Shown here one piece after another: positions 8,158 through 15,846 of a stretch of 64,000 nt of DNA. The notes below the pieces were generated by a model that worked only from the letters and a program-made list of their open reading frames with translations, was not told the DNA's origin and searched no databases. How positions within the stretch are numbered: position 1 is the stretch's first letter; every line of letters starts with the position of its first letter. The position numbers were made by a program, and so were the translations under genes. Origin of the DNA: DATBSK01 sp964532485 (GTDB taxonomy: Bacteria; Actinomycetota; Acidimicrobiia; IMCC26256; PALSA-555); contig CAZHKE010000013.1 in assembly GCA_964532485.1 (NCBI GenBank), positions 1 to 64,000 on the forward strand, in the 5' to 3' direction.

Positions 8158-9081
8158 ATGCCGATCGAGAAGACCGACAAGATCTGGATGGACGGCGAGC
8201 TCGTCGCCTGGGACGAGGCGCGGATCCACGTGCTGACGCACACGCTCCACTACGGCTCGGGTGTCTTCGAGGGTGTCCGTGCCTACCCGACCTCGCGTGG
8301 TCCGGCCGTGTTCCGGCTCACCGACCACATGCGACGCCTGCACGACTCCGCCGGGTTGCTCCACATCGACATCCCGTACTCGGTCGCGGAGCTGGTCGAG
8401 GCGACGAAGGAGACGATCCGGGCCAACCGGCTCGACTCCTGCTACATCCGGCCGCTCGTGTACCTCGGCTACGGCGAGATGGGCCTCAACCCGCTTCCCT
8501 GCCCTGTGAACGTGTCGATCGCGGTGTGGCCATGGGGCACGTACCTGGGCGACGAGGGACTCGCCGAGGGCGTGCGCATGAAGATCTCCACCTGGCGTCG
8601 CATGGACCCGAACATCAACCCGGTCGCGGCCAAGGGCACGGGCATCTACATCAACTCGAGCCTGGCCAAGGTCGAGGCGATCCACGGCGGCTACGACGAG
8701 GCGATCCTGCTGAACACCGCCGGTTCCGTCGCGGAGGCCACCGGGGAGAACGTCTTCGTCGTCAAGAACGGTGTGCTCGTCACGCCGCCCCTCTCGTCGG
8801 GCGCGCTCGAGGGCATCACGCGCGACTCGGTGATGACGATCGCCCGCGACCTCGGGTACGAGGTGCGCGAGGAGCCGCTGCTGCGCACCGATCTGTACCT
8901 GGCCCACGAGGCGTTCCTCTGTGGTACCGCGGCGGAGGTCGTGCCCATCCGCGAGGTCGACGACCGCGAGATCGGCGAACCGGGCGAGATCACTCGCAAG
9001 ATCCAGGAGACGTACTTCGCGGCCGTGCACGGCCAGGTCGACAAGTACGCCGACTGGTTGGAGCATGCCGACGATGGCTGA
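8158..9081 (+). CDS. ilvE: branched-chain amino acid aminotransferase
   Basis: 307 residues, fold type IV PLP aminotransferase. HTLHYGSGVFEGVRAY near residue 30 is the family start motif. KGTGIYINSSLAKVEA carries the PLP lysine near 159. DEAILLNTAGSVAEATGENVFVV and AFLCGTAAEVVPI complete the active site. It makes the last step of Ile, Val and Leu synthesis, using glutamate. Spacing from leuB is 39 nt. The 3' end overlaps cimA by 8 nt, so the genes form one operon. Confidence 0.95.
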   Translation: MPIEKTDKIWMDGELVAWDEARIHVLTHTLHYGSGVFEGVRAYPTSRGPAVFRLTDHMRRLHDSAGLLHIDIPYSVAELVEATKETIRANRLDSCYIRPLVYLGYGEMGLNPLPCPVNVSIAVWPWGTYLGDEGLAEGVRMKISTWRRMDPNINPVAAKGTGIYINSSLAKVEAIHGGYDEAILLNTAGSVAEATGENVFVVKNGVLVTPPLSSGALEGITRDSVMTIARDLGYEVREEPLLRTDLYLAHEAFLCGTAAEVVPIREVDDREIGEPGEITRKIQETYFAAVHGQVDKYADWLEHADDG

Positions 9082-10804
9082 CGACGGCTCCGCGCGCGCA
9101 GCGAGCGCAAGAGGGCTCCCGAGGCGAGTCGAGGTGTACGACACCACGCTGCGCGACGGCTCGCAGCTCGAGGGGATCTCGCTCACGGTCGAGGACAAGC
9201 TGCGCATCGCCGAGCAGCTCGACTGGCTCGGCGTCGACTACATCGAGGCCGGCTGGCCCGGCGCGAACCCGAAGGACGACGAGGTGTTCCGTCGCGCCGC
9301 ACGCGAGCTCGACCTCTCCACGAGCACGCTCGTCGCGTTCGGATCGACCCGGCGCCCGAAGGGCAAGGTCGACTCCGACGACACCCTGCGCCACCTCATC
9401 GAGGCCGCGACGCCCGCGGTCTGCATCGTCGGGAAGTCGTGGGACTACCACGTCACCGAGGCGCTCGGTACGACGCTCGACGAAGGCGTCGCGATGGTCG
9501 CCGAGTCGATCGAGTTCCTCCGCGGCAACGGTCGCGAGGTGCTCTTCGACGCCGAGCACTTCTTCGACGGCTACGAGCGCAACCCCGAGTTCGCGCTTCG
9601 AGTGCTCGAGGCAGCCGCCGAGGCGGGCGCGACGCGTCTCGTCCTCTGCGACACGAACGGTGGCACGCTGCCACACGAGGTCGAGGAGATCGTCCGCGCG
9701 GTCGTCGGCTACTTCGCGCCCGACGGCCAGTCGGGTGACGTGGGCGTCGCCGTGCACCTCCACGACGACGCGGGCACGGGGGTCGCGAACGCGCTCGCGG
9801 GTGTGCGCGGTGGGGCGATCCAGGTGCAGGGCACGATCAACGGGTACGGCGAGCGCACGGGGAACTGCAACCTCACGACGATCATCCCGAACCTCACGCT
9901 GAAGATGGGGATCGAGACGATCCCGGTCGAGCGGCTCGATCGGCTCACGCCAGTGGCGCACCACGTGGCGGAGCTCGTGAACATGGCGCTCAACCCGCAG
10001 GCGCCCTACGTCGGAGAATCGGCGTTCGCGCACAAGGCGGGGTTGCACGTGAGCGCGATCTCCAAGCGACCCGACGCCTACGAGCACGTGTCGCCCGAGA
10101 CGGTCGGCAACGGCACGCGGTTCGTCGTCTCGGAGCTCGCGGGTCGCTCGACGATCATGCTCAAGTGCCAGGAGCTCGGCATCGAGCTCGACGGTCCGCA
10201 GGTCAACGACGTCGTCGACACGTTGAAGCGGATGGAGCACGAGGGCTACCACTTCGAGGTCGCGGACGCGTCGTTGGAGCTGTTGATGCGACGCGCCGCC
10301 GGCTGGGAGCAGGGCTGGTTCGTCGTCGAGTCGTTCCGCGTGATCACCGACGACCTCGTCCCGTCGTCCGACGTCGGTTCCGGGCGCGAGAGCGCCGGGG
10401 TCAGCACCGAGGCGACGATCAAGCTGCAGGTCGGCGGCGAGCGGCTCGTCGCGACGGCCGAGGGCAACGGGCCGGTGAACGCGCTCGACCAGGCGGTGCG
10501 CAACGCGCTCGGCGCCCGCTTCCCCGACCTCGACCGCGTGCACCTCACCGACTACAAGGTGCGCGTCCTCGACACCCAGAAGGGAACCGGCGCGGTGACG
10601 CGGGTTCTCATCGACAGCGCCAACGGCGACCGGAGCTGGACGACCATCGGGGTGAGCGAGAACATCATCGAGGCGTCGTGGCAGGCGCTCTACGACTCTC
10701 TCGTCTTCGGGCTGCTCCAGGGCACCTCCACGTCCGGGGAGCCGTCGTCCGGGGAGCCGTTGTCCGGGGAGCCGTCGTCCGGGGAGCCGTCGTCCGGGGA
10801 GTAG
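9074..10804 (+). CDS. cimA: (R)-citramalate synthase
   Basis: 576 residues. The N-terminal HMGL-like TIM barrel has EVYDTTLRDGSQLEGISL, GVDYIEAGWPGANPKD and LCDTNGGTLP, then HLHDDAGTGVANALAG (metal-binding histidines). VNMALNPQAPYVGESAFAHK and the C-terminal LeuA dimer/allosteric domain follow. The pattern GWPGANPKD plus EHFFDGY is typical of the citramalate synthase branch rather than LeuA. The reaction is pyruvate plus acetyl-CoA to citramalate, opening a threonine-independent route to isoleucine through LeuCD and LeuB. ATG at 9074 preferred because GGAG lies 10 nt upstream; ATG 9065 is possible. The last 23 residues are a Gly-Glu-Pro-Ser-Ser repeat tail. Confidence 0.9.
   Translation: MADDGSARAASARGLPRRVEVYDTTLRDGSQLEGISLTVEDKLRIAEQLDWLGVDYIEAGWPGANPKDDEVFRRAARELDLSTSTLVAFGSTRRPKGKVDSDDTLRHLIEAATPAVCIVGKSWDYHVTEALGTTLDEGVAMVAESIEFLRGNGREVLFDAEHFFDGYERNPEFALRVLEAAAEAGATRLVLCDTNGGTLPHEVEEIVRAVVGYFAPDGQSGDVGVAVHLHDDAGTGVANALAGVRGGAIQVQGTINGYGERTGNCNLTTIIPNLTLKMGIETIPVERLDRLTPVAHHVAELVNMALNPQAPYVGESAFAHKAGLHVSAISKRPDAYEHVSPETVGNGTRFVVSELAGRSTIMLKCQELGIELDGPQVNDVVDTLKRMEHEGYHFEVADASLELLMRRAAGWEQGWFVVESFRVITDDLVPSSDVGSGRESAGVSTEATIKLQVGGERLVATAEGNGPVNALDQAVRNALGARFPDLDRVHLTDYKVRVLDTQKGTGAVTRVLIDSANGDRSWTTIGVSENIIEASWQALYDSLVFGLLQGTSTSGEPSSGEPLSGEPSSGEPSSGE
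10733..10803 (+). repeat. 15-bp tandem repeat in the cimA 3' end
   Basis: Unit TCCGGGGAGCCGTCG, 4.7 copies in phase with the reading frame; the second copy has one C-to-T change. It encodes repeated SGEPS just before the stop. Confidence 0.9.
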
Positions 10805-10807
10805 GTT
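10802..10807 (+). promoter_or_regulatory. -10 element overlapping the cimA stop
   Basis: TAGGTT, 8 nt before the GTG of the next gene; its TAG is the cimA stop codon. Confidence 0.45.
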
Positions 10808-10815
10808 GCCGCGGC

Positions 10816-11364
10816 GTGTCGACCGATCCGTACGTCGCCCCCGAGCTCGACGAGCTCCCGCGCCAGGCCCAGAACGTCGCCCCGGGCGTGAGGATCCCCG
10901 CCCCGGCGGCGTGGACCATCGGACGCCCCGGCGACGAGGTCGCCACGGGCCAGCCGCACGGGCTGCTGCTCGGGTCGCCCGGACCCAACGTCGGCTACGC
11001 GCTGGCGCTCGTGCACCGGGTGCGCGACCGGTTGGCGCTCGCTCCCGGCGAGCACAGCGACGACGCGGCTTCGGTCGTCGGCGGGCTCGGCATGCGACGA
11101 GCGGCGTCGTACGGACGGGCGCCGGTGATGCCCGACCTCGAGTGCGCCATGCTCGCCTTGGGCTACCAGGGTGGTTGCCCGCCCGACTTCGCGGCTTGGC
11201 GCGCGCAGGCGGTGGAGGGCGCCCACGACGACTACGCGCGCCGCCGCACGATCTGCGACGCCGTCCCGCTCGACGAGCTGCGCCTCGCGCCCACGGCGTT
11301 GATGGGTCGCGTCGAGGCTGTGCGGGCGACCGTACGAGCCGCGGTGGAGGCCGGCCCCGCCTGA
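10816..11364 (+). CDS. hypothetical protein
   Basis: 182 residues, not recognised. The middle (VATGQPHGLLLGSPGPNVGYALALVH) is Gly-rich and hydrophobic, without a convincing transmembrane span. Later stretches include MRRAASYGRAPVMPDLECAM and RRRTICDAVPLDELRLAP. No signal peptide. GTG start 8 nt after TAGGTT and 11 nt after the cimA stop, so it may be transcribed both from the operon and from its own leaderless promoter. A frame open for 180 codons with normal GC3 use supports a real gene. Confidence 0.65.
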   Translation: MSTDPYVAPELDELPRQAQNVAPGVRIPAPAAWTIGRPGDEVATGQPHGLLLGSPGPNVGYALALVHRVRDRLALAPGEHSDDAASVVGGLGMRRAASYGRAPVMPDLECAMLALGYQGGCPPDFAAWRAQAVEGAHDDYARRRTICDAVPLDELRLAPTALMGRVEAVRATVRAAVEAGPA

Positions 11365-11414
11365 CCCGGGTCCCGGACGCGCCGATCCCTGACCCGGGCG
11401 TCAGGGGTTGACAG

Positions 11415-11420
11415 TAGGCT
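11415..11420 (+). promoter_or_regulatory. -10 element for acyl-CoA dehydrogenase
   Basis: TAGGCT, 10 nt before the ATG at 11431. A TTGACA just upstream is far too close to be its -35. Confidence 0.4.
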
Positions 11421-11430
11421 CCGCCCGGCC

Positions 11431-12594
11431 ATGAGCCGGTTCGTCCTGTCGGAGGAGCATCAGCAGCTGCGCCTCGCGCTCCGGCGCTTCGCCGAGGAGC
11501 AGGTCGCACCGCACGCGGCCGACGCCGACGAGCGCTCGGAGTACCCCTGGAAGTCGTTCGAGGCCTACCGGGCATCGGGCTTCCTCCCGCTGCCGTACCC
11601 CACCGAGCACGGCGGTGACGGCGGCGACGGCATCGCGTACGCCATGCTCGTCGAGGAGGTGGCGCGGGTCTGCGCGTCGTCGGCGCTGTTCGTCTTCATC
11701 TCCCGCCTCGCGTGCGCTCCCATCATTCGCCACGGCGCGCCCGAGCTCGCGGCCCGGGTCGTCCCCCGCGTCGTGAGTGGCGAGTGGCAGGGCTCTTACT
11801 GCCTCTCGGAGCCTCAGGCCGGCAGCGACGTGACGTCGATCACCACGCGTGCCGTGCGCGACGGCGACGCATACGTGCTGAACGGTCGCAAGGCCTGGAT
11901 CTCGAATGCCGGGATCTCGGACTTCTACACCGTCTTCGCGGTCACCGACCCCGGCGCTCGCGCACGCTCCGGGATCAGCGCATTCGTCGTGGAGCGCGAC
12001 GCGCCCGGCTTCGCGGTCGGGAAGCTGGAGTCGAAGATGGGGATGCGCGGCTCGCCCACCGGCGAGCTGCTGCTCGACGACGTCGAGGTGCCGGCGACGA
12101 ACCTGATCGGTGAGGAGGGCGCCGGCCTCGGGTACGCGTTCGAGGCGCTCGACGGCTCCCGCCCGATCGTCGGTGCGCAGGCGCTCGGGATCGCACAGGG
12201 GGCCCTCGACGTTGCGAGTCGCTACGTCACCGATCGGCGCCAGTTCGACTCGCGAGTGGCCGACTTCCAAGGCATCCAGTTCCTCCTCGCGGACATGGCG
12301 ACCCGCGTCGAGGCGGCCCGCCTGCTCGTGTACCGCGCCTGCTCGATGGCCGAGGTCGGTGGCGACGACCTGACGAGGGCGGCGTCGATGGCGAAGCTGT
12401 ACGCGAGCGACACGGCGATGTCGGTGACGACGGACGCGGTGCAGCTGCTCGGCGGTGCCGGATACACGCGCGACTTCCCCGTCGAGCGCATGATGCGCGA
12501 CGCGAAGGCGACGCAGATCTACGAGGGCACGAACCAGATCCAGCGGATCGTGATCGCCCGTCGCCTCCTCGACGAGGTCGCGGCGCGGTCCTGA
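11431..12594 (+). CDS. acyl-CoA dehydrogenase
   Basis: 387 residues with the full FAD-dependent acyl-CoA dehydrogenase plan: helical N-domain, CLSEPQAGSDVTSITTRAV (flavin/substrate beta domain) and NGRKAWISNAG. Then come GMRGSPTGELLLDDVEVP and DRRQFDSRVADFQGIQFLLADMA, with the C-terminal QIYEGTNQIQRIVIARRLL, whose Glu is the catalytic base in short- and medium-chain enzymes. It oxidises an acyl-CoA to enoyl-CoA and passes electrons to ETF. Chain length cannot be told. Stands alone between a hypothetical gene and gltX. Confidence 0.92.
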   Translation: MSRFVLSEEHQQLRLALRRFAEEQVAPHAADADERSEYPWKSFEAYRASGFLPLPYPTEHGGDGGDGIAYAMLVEEVARVCASSALFVFISRLACAPIIRHGAPELAARVVPRVVSGEWQGSYCLSEPQAGSDVTSITTRAVRDGDAYVLNGRKAWISNAGISDFYTVFAVTDPGARARSGISAFVVERDAPGFAVGKLESKMGMRGSPTGELLLDDVEVPATNLIGEEGAGLGYAFEALDGSRPIVGAQALGIAQGALDVASRYVTDRRQFDSRVADFQGIQFLLADMATRVEAARLLVYRACSMAEVGGDDLTRAASMAKLYASDTAMSVTTDAVQLLGGAGYTRDFPVERMMRDAKATQIYEGTNQIQRIVIARRLLDEVAARS

Positions 12595-12607
12595 CCCGCT
12601 CTCTCGC

Positions 12608-12613
12608 TAGCCT
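12608..12613 (+). promoter_or_regulatory. -10 element for the uORF-gltX transcript
   Basis: TAGCCT, 6 nt before the ATG of the short upstream ORF at 12620. Confidence 0.5.
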
Positions 12614-12619
12614 CCGAAG

Positions 12620-12640
12620 ATGCGAGCGCGACCACCATGA
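12620..12640 (+). CDS. leaderless upstream ORF MRARPP coupled to gltX
   Basis: ATG CGA GCG CGA CCA CCA TGA. It begins 6 nt after a TAGCCT -10 and ends in an ATGA overlap with the gltX ATG. No Shine-Dalgarno precedes gltX, so ribosomes loading leaderlessly on this ORF could be what delivers initiation to gltX. Inferred from position only. Confidence 0.5.
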   Translation: MRARPP

Positions 12641-14064
12641 CGACCGAGACGGTGCGGGTGCGCTTCTCGCCCGCGCCGACCGGATCGCTCCACGTCGGCT
12701 CCGCGCGCACAGCGCTGTTCAACTACCTGTTCGCCCGGCACCACGATGGCGACTTGCTGCTGCGGGTCGAGGACACAGACCGCGCCCGATCGCGGGAGGA
12801 GTGGGTCGTCGGCATCCAGGACACGCTCCAGTGGCTCGGCCTCGACTGGGACGAGGGGCCGATCCGCCAGAGCCAGCGCTTCGCGGAGTACCGCGCGGCG
12901 GCCGACCGGCTGCTCGAGGCCGGTCGGGTCTACGAGTGCTCGTGCACACCCGAAGAGCTCGAGGCCCGCAACGCGGCTGCGCGCGAAGCCGGACGCCAAC
13001 CCGGCTACGACGGGCACTGCCGCGACCTGACCCGCCAGCAGCGAGCGGCGCGCGCCGGGGAAGGGCGACCGCGGACGCTCCGCTTCCGTACGCCCGACGA
13101 AGGATCGAGCCACTTCCTCGACGAGATCCGAGGTGAGGTGCGCGTCGAATGGTCGTCGATCTCCGACTTCGTCGTCGTCCGCGACGACGGCTCGCCGATC
13201 TTCTTCCTCGCGAACGCCGTCGACGACCTCGAGATGCGCATCACCCACGTGATTCGGGGTGAGGACCTGCTCGACTCCACGCACCGCGTCCTCGCGCTTC
13301 GAGAAGCGCTCGGCGGTCGGGAGCCTCCCGTGTACGCGCACCTGCCGCTCATCCTCGGGCCCGATCGCTCGAAGCTCTCGAAGCGACACGGCGCGGTCGC
13401 GCTCGAGGACTTCCGCGCCGACGGGTACCTCCCGGAGGCCGTCTGCAACTACCTCGCGCTGCTCGGTTGGTCACCCGACGACGGACGCGAGGTGATGACC
13501 ATGGACGAGGTGATCGAGGCGTTCTCGCTCGACGGCGTGACGCACGCGGCCGGCGCGTTCGACCACCAGAAGCTGGACTGGATGAACGGGGAGTGGGTCC
13601 GCCGGCTCACGCTCCCCGAGCTCGAGTCGAGGGCGCTGCCACTCGCCGAGGCCCGATTCGGCGCGACGCCGGACCGAGCGTTGCTGCGCGAGGCGGTCCG
13701 CATCGGGCAGGAGCGCTCGGTGACCCTCGGCCAGCTGCTCGACCAGGCCGCCTTCCTGTTCGTCGACGACGCAGACTTCCAGATCGACGACGAGGCCTGG
13801 TCGACGCTCCGCGCGATCGAAGACGTCGCCGCGGTGCTGGAGCTCGTCGACGAGCACCTCGCGCGATGCGAGTGGACGGTCGACGGCACGAACTTCAACG
13901 AGCGGCTCAAGGCCGCCGGCTACAAGGTCCGCAAGGTGATTCCTGCGGTCTACTCCGCGATCGAGGGTCGTCCGACCGGTCTGCCCCTGTTCGACTCGCT
14001 GGTGCTGCTCGGGCGTGAGCGCTCCCGCGCGCGGATCGCGGCGGCACGCACACGGCTCGAGTGA
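12637..14064 (+). CDS. gltX: glutamyl-tRNA synthetase
   Basis: 475 residues, class I synthetase. RFSPAPTGSLHVGSARTALFN contains the HIGH-like HVGS at 19-22. LLRVEDTDRARS is the glutamate pocket and KLSKR at 246-250 is the KMSKS motif. The C-terminal anticodon-binding helical domain starts around residue 310. It charges tRNA-Glu; in organisms that use GatCAB it may also mischarge tRNA-Gln, which cannot be decided here. A tRNA-Gln and a tRNA-Glu lie about 0.7-0.9 kb downstream on the same strand. Confidence 0.95.
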   Translation: MTTETVRVRFSPAPTGSLHVGSARTALFNYLFARHHDGDLLLRVEDTDRARSREEWVVGIQDTLQWLGLDWDEGPIRQSQRFAEYRAAADRLLEAGRVYECSCTPEELEARNAAAREAGRQPGYDGHCRDLTRQQRAARAGEGRPRTLRFRTPDEGSSHFLDEIRGEVRVEWSSISDFVVVRDDGSPIFFLANAVDDLEMRITHVIRGEDLLDSTHRVLALREALGGREPPVYAHLPLILGPDRSKLSKRHGAVALEDFRADGYLPEAVCNYLALLGWSPDDGREVMTMDEVIEAFSLDGVTHAAGAFDHQKLDWMNGEWVRRLTLPELESRALPLAEARFGATPDRALLREAVRIGQERSVTLGQLLDQAAFLFVDDADFQIDDEAWSTLRAIEDVAAVLELVDEHLARCEWTVDGTNFNERLKAAGYKVRKVIPAVYSAIEGRPTGLPLFDSLVLLGRERSRARIAAARTRLE

Positions 14065-14075
14065 CCTGACGCGAC

Positions 14076-14720
14076 ATGGCGATCTCGATGACGTGGCTGA
14101 CGTGGAAGCTCGCGCGTCAGGTGGCCGTCGTCGTCGTGCTCATCCTCGTCGGCTTCTACCTCGTGACGTTCGTCCGCGTGTGGCGAGCCGCCGACGCCGA
14201 CGAGCGCGACACGAGCGAGGCGATCATCGTCCTGGGCGCCGCGCAGTACGACGGTCGACCGACCGACGTCTTCGAGGCTCGGCTCGACCACGCGGCCGAG
14301 CTCTGGCACGACGGCGTCGCTCCGACGATCGTCGTCACCGGCGGCAAGCAGCCCGGCGACCGGTTCACCGAGGCCGGTGCCGGCGCCGACTACCTGCACG
14401 AGCTGGGCGTCCCGGACGACGCGATCCTGCGCGAGACGACGGGCAACAGCTCGTGGGAGTCGCTCGCCGCGTCAGCACGGTTCCTCCAGGACCGCGGGAT
14501 CCACAAGGTGACGCTCGTCTCCGATCCGTTCCACTCGCTGCGCATCCGGCTCATCGCGGAGGAGCTCGGGTTCGAGGCGGACACGTCCCCGACGCGCTCG
14601 AGCCCCATCGACGGCGTCGACGAGTGGTTGCGATACGGCTCGGAGGCGCTACGAGTCGCGTTCGGCGAGGTGTTCGGGTTCGGCCGTCTCGCGCGCGCGT
14701 CGGACCGGTCGAGCCTGTGA
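14076..14720 (+). CDS. YdcF/SanA family (DUF218) membrane-anchored protein
   Basis: 214 residues: one N-terminal transmembrane helix (about 13-33), then a DUF218 domain. EAIIVLGAAQYDGRPTDVFEARLDHA is the opening strand and motif; IVVTGGKQPGDRFTEA, TTGNSSWES and VSDPFHSLRIRLIAEELG complete it. Related proteins (ElyC, SanA, YdcF) act in envelope assembly or vancomycin tolerance, with no established reaction. 11 nt after gltX, so probably the same transcript. Confidence 0.82.
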   Translation: MAISMTWLTWKLARQVAVVVVLILVGFYLVTFVRVWRAADADERDTSEAIIVLGAAQYDGRPTDVFEARLDHAAELWHDGVAPTIVVTGGKQPGDRFTEAGAGADYLHELGVPDDAILRETTGNSSWESLAASARFLQDRGIHKVTLVSDPFHSLRIRLIAEELGFEADTSPTRSSPIDGVDEWLRYGSEALRVAFGEVFGFGRLARASDRSSL

Positions 14721-14775
14721 CGGTGTGGGGCGGCGGCGCCCGCCTGTCGCTGCGGGGCGGTGAGATCGTCTTCGC

Positions 14776-14781
14776 TATCCT
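14776..14781 (+). promoter_or_regulatory. -10 element for the tRNA pair
   Basis: TATCCT ending 10 nt before the tRNA-Gln 5' end; no clear -35. Confidence 0.45.
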
Positions 14782-14791
14782 GATTGCACCT

Positions 14792-14863
14792 TCGGGGGTG
14801 GTGTAATCGGCAACACAACAGGTTCTGGTCCTGTCGTTGGGGGTTCGAGTCCTCCCCCCCGAG
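14792..14863 (+). tRNA. tRNA-Gln (CTG anticodon)
   Basis: Folds completely. Acceptor TCGGGGG pairs with CCCCCGA; D stem GTGT/ACAC; anticodon stem ACAGG/CCTGT around loop TTCTGGT with anticodon CTG; T stem GGGGG/CCTCC with loop TTCGAGT. Discriminator G at 14863. The 3' CCA is not encoded. Confidence 0.95.
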
Positions 14864-14868
14864 CGCAG

Positions 14869-14924
14869 CCGACGCATCGCCTGATCACCCGGTCGCCCGA
14901 CCGGTCGGCCAGGCGGCGTGTCGG
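14869..14924 (+). other. long imperfect hairpin between the two tRNAs
   Basis: CCGACGCATCGCCTG (14869-14883) pairs imperfectly with CAGGCGGCGTGTCGG (14910-14924), enclosing a second hairpin CCGGTC/GACCGG. It spans almost the whole inter-tRNA spacer. No T run follows, so it is more likely an RNA-processing structure than a terminator. Confidence 0.55.
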
Positions 14925-14928
14925 TTTC

Positions 14929-15004
14929 GGCCCCGTCGTCTAGTGGCCTAGGACGCCGCCCTCTCAAGGCGGAAACGGCAGTTCGAATCTGCTCGGGGCT
15001 GCCA
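14929..15004 (+). tRNA. tRNA-Glu (CTC anticodon)
   Basis: Acceptor GGCCCCG pairs with CGGGGCT (first pair G-U); D arm GTCTAGTGGCCTAGGAC; anticodon stem CCGCC/GGCGG with loop CTCTCAA, anticodon CTC; T arm GGCAG/CTGCT with loop TTCGAAT. Discriminator G at 15001 and an encoded CCA (15002-15004), unlike the neighbouring tRNA-Gln. Confidence 0.95.
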
Positions 15005-15433
15005 CATCATTCGGACGCTCGCTCCTCCACGCGCGGTTGCTCGCCGGGCGAGCTCCGTTCAGTCCGCCACGCCCGCGAGCTGCGTCACGCGCCGGGCTTC
15101 CGAGGGCGCGCGACCGTCGCGCCCCACGCGCTGTCAAGACCTCGCGGAGCTTGCTCGCGCTCGTCGCGCGTGCGCGCGAGTCCCGGTCCAGCGCGCGCCG
15201 ACGCGCGTGCGCGTGATGACGCGAGACACTTGCGTTACAAGGCTTTCGCGCTGCCAGGCGGCTGGACGCGCGATGCGCGTGTCGAGACGAGCTGCGCTCG
15301 ACGTGATGCCGCGATCAAGAAAAATGCTCGAATATCCACCACTTCGCGCGCTCGATCGTTTACCTTCGATCTCGGCGCGCGCGTCGTGCCAGGTCTGTTG
15401 TGCGCGACTCAAACGCGCTGCCCCTTGAAATGC
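15005..15433 (+). other. gene-free stretch between tRNA-Glu and hupB
   Basis: No convincing ORF: open frames here lack homology, SD or -10 signals. The first half is rich in alternating CGCG tracts. 15300-15370 is AT-richer than its surroundings (AAGAAAAATGC, CGAATATCC, CGTTTACC) and could hold upstream regulatory sites for hupB or a small RNA. Nothing specific is identifiable. Confidence 0.4.
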
Positions 15434-15462
15434 TTGACACTCACCGGTAGATGCGTTCGACT
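15434..15462 (+). promoter_or_regulatory. hupB promoter candidate
   Basis: Perfect -35 TTGACA (15434-15439), 17-bp spacer, weak -10 TCGACT (15457-15462). It would give a 5' UTR of about 30 nt that contains the SD. Confidence 0.45.
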
Positions 15463-15497
15463 TTCTTGAAGAACACGCGAACCTTGGAGGCAACAGC

Positions 15498-15785
15498 GTG
15501 AACAAGGCAGAGCTCATCGACAAGATCGCCGACGGGGCTGGTCTCTCGAAGGCTGACGCCGACAAGGCGCTGAAGGTCTTCATCGACACCGTCGTGGCAG
15601 CAGTGGCGCGTGACGACGCGGTCGCGCTTCCCGGCTTCGGGAAGTTCTCGCGCACCGATCGGAAGGCACGTGAAGGTCGTAACCCGCGGACCGGAGAGCC
15701 GGTGCACATCCCGGCGTCGAAGGCCGTCAAGTTCTCGGTAGCCGCCGACTTCAAGAAGCAGGTCAACAGCAGCGGCGGACTCTGA
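15498..15785 (+). CDS. hupB: HU family DNA-binding protein
   Basis: 95 residues, the size of a plain HU. NKAELIDKIADGAGLSKADA opens the helical dimerisation body. LPGFGKFSRTDRKAREGRNPRTGEPVHIPAS is the beta-arm signature with the Pro that intercalates DNA. KAVKFSVAADFKKQVN closes it. GTG start with a strong GGAGG 7 nt upstream. The mycobacterial protein carries a long Lys/Ala tail that is absent here; a comparable basic tail is encoded as a separate gene 61 nt downstream. Confidence 0.95.
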   Translation: MNKAELIDKIADGAGLSKADADKALKVFIDTVVAAVARDDAVALPGFGKFSRTDRKAREGRNPRTGEPVHIPASKAVKFSVAADFKKQVNSSGGL

Positions 15786-15846
15786 GACCGAGCTGCTCGA
15801 ACCTGAGCAGACTCGGAACCCGAACCCTAAGAGAAAGGTGGTGACC

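Noticed and set aside
11408..11413. TTGACA as a -35 for the acyl-CoA dehydrogenase
   Set aside because: Only 1 bp separates it from the TAGGCT -10 and nothing suitable lies 17 bp downstream; coincidence.
14918..15469. 183-codon plus-strand ORF between tRNA-Glu and HU
   Set aside because: It starts inside the spacer before tRNA-Glu and runs through that tRNA, has no family resemblance, and the region lacks start signals for it.
14918..15498. tRNA-associated integration site with a mobile element
   Set aside because: No integrase, no direct repeat of the tRNA 3' end within the window, and codon use of flanking genes is uniform.
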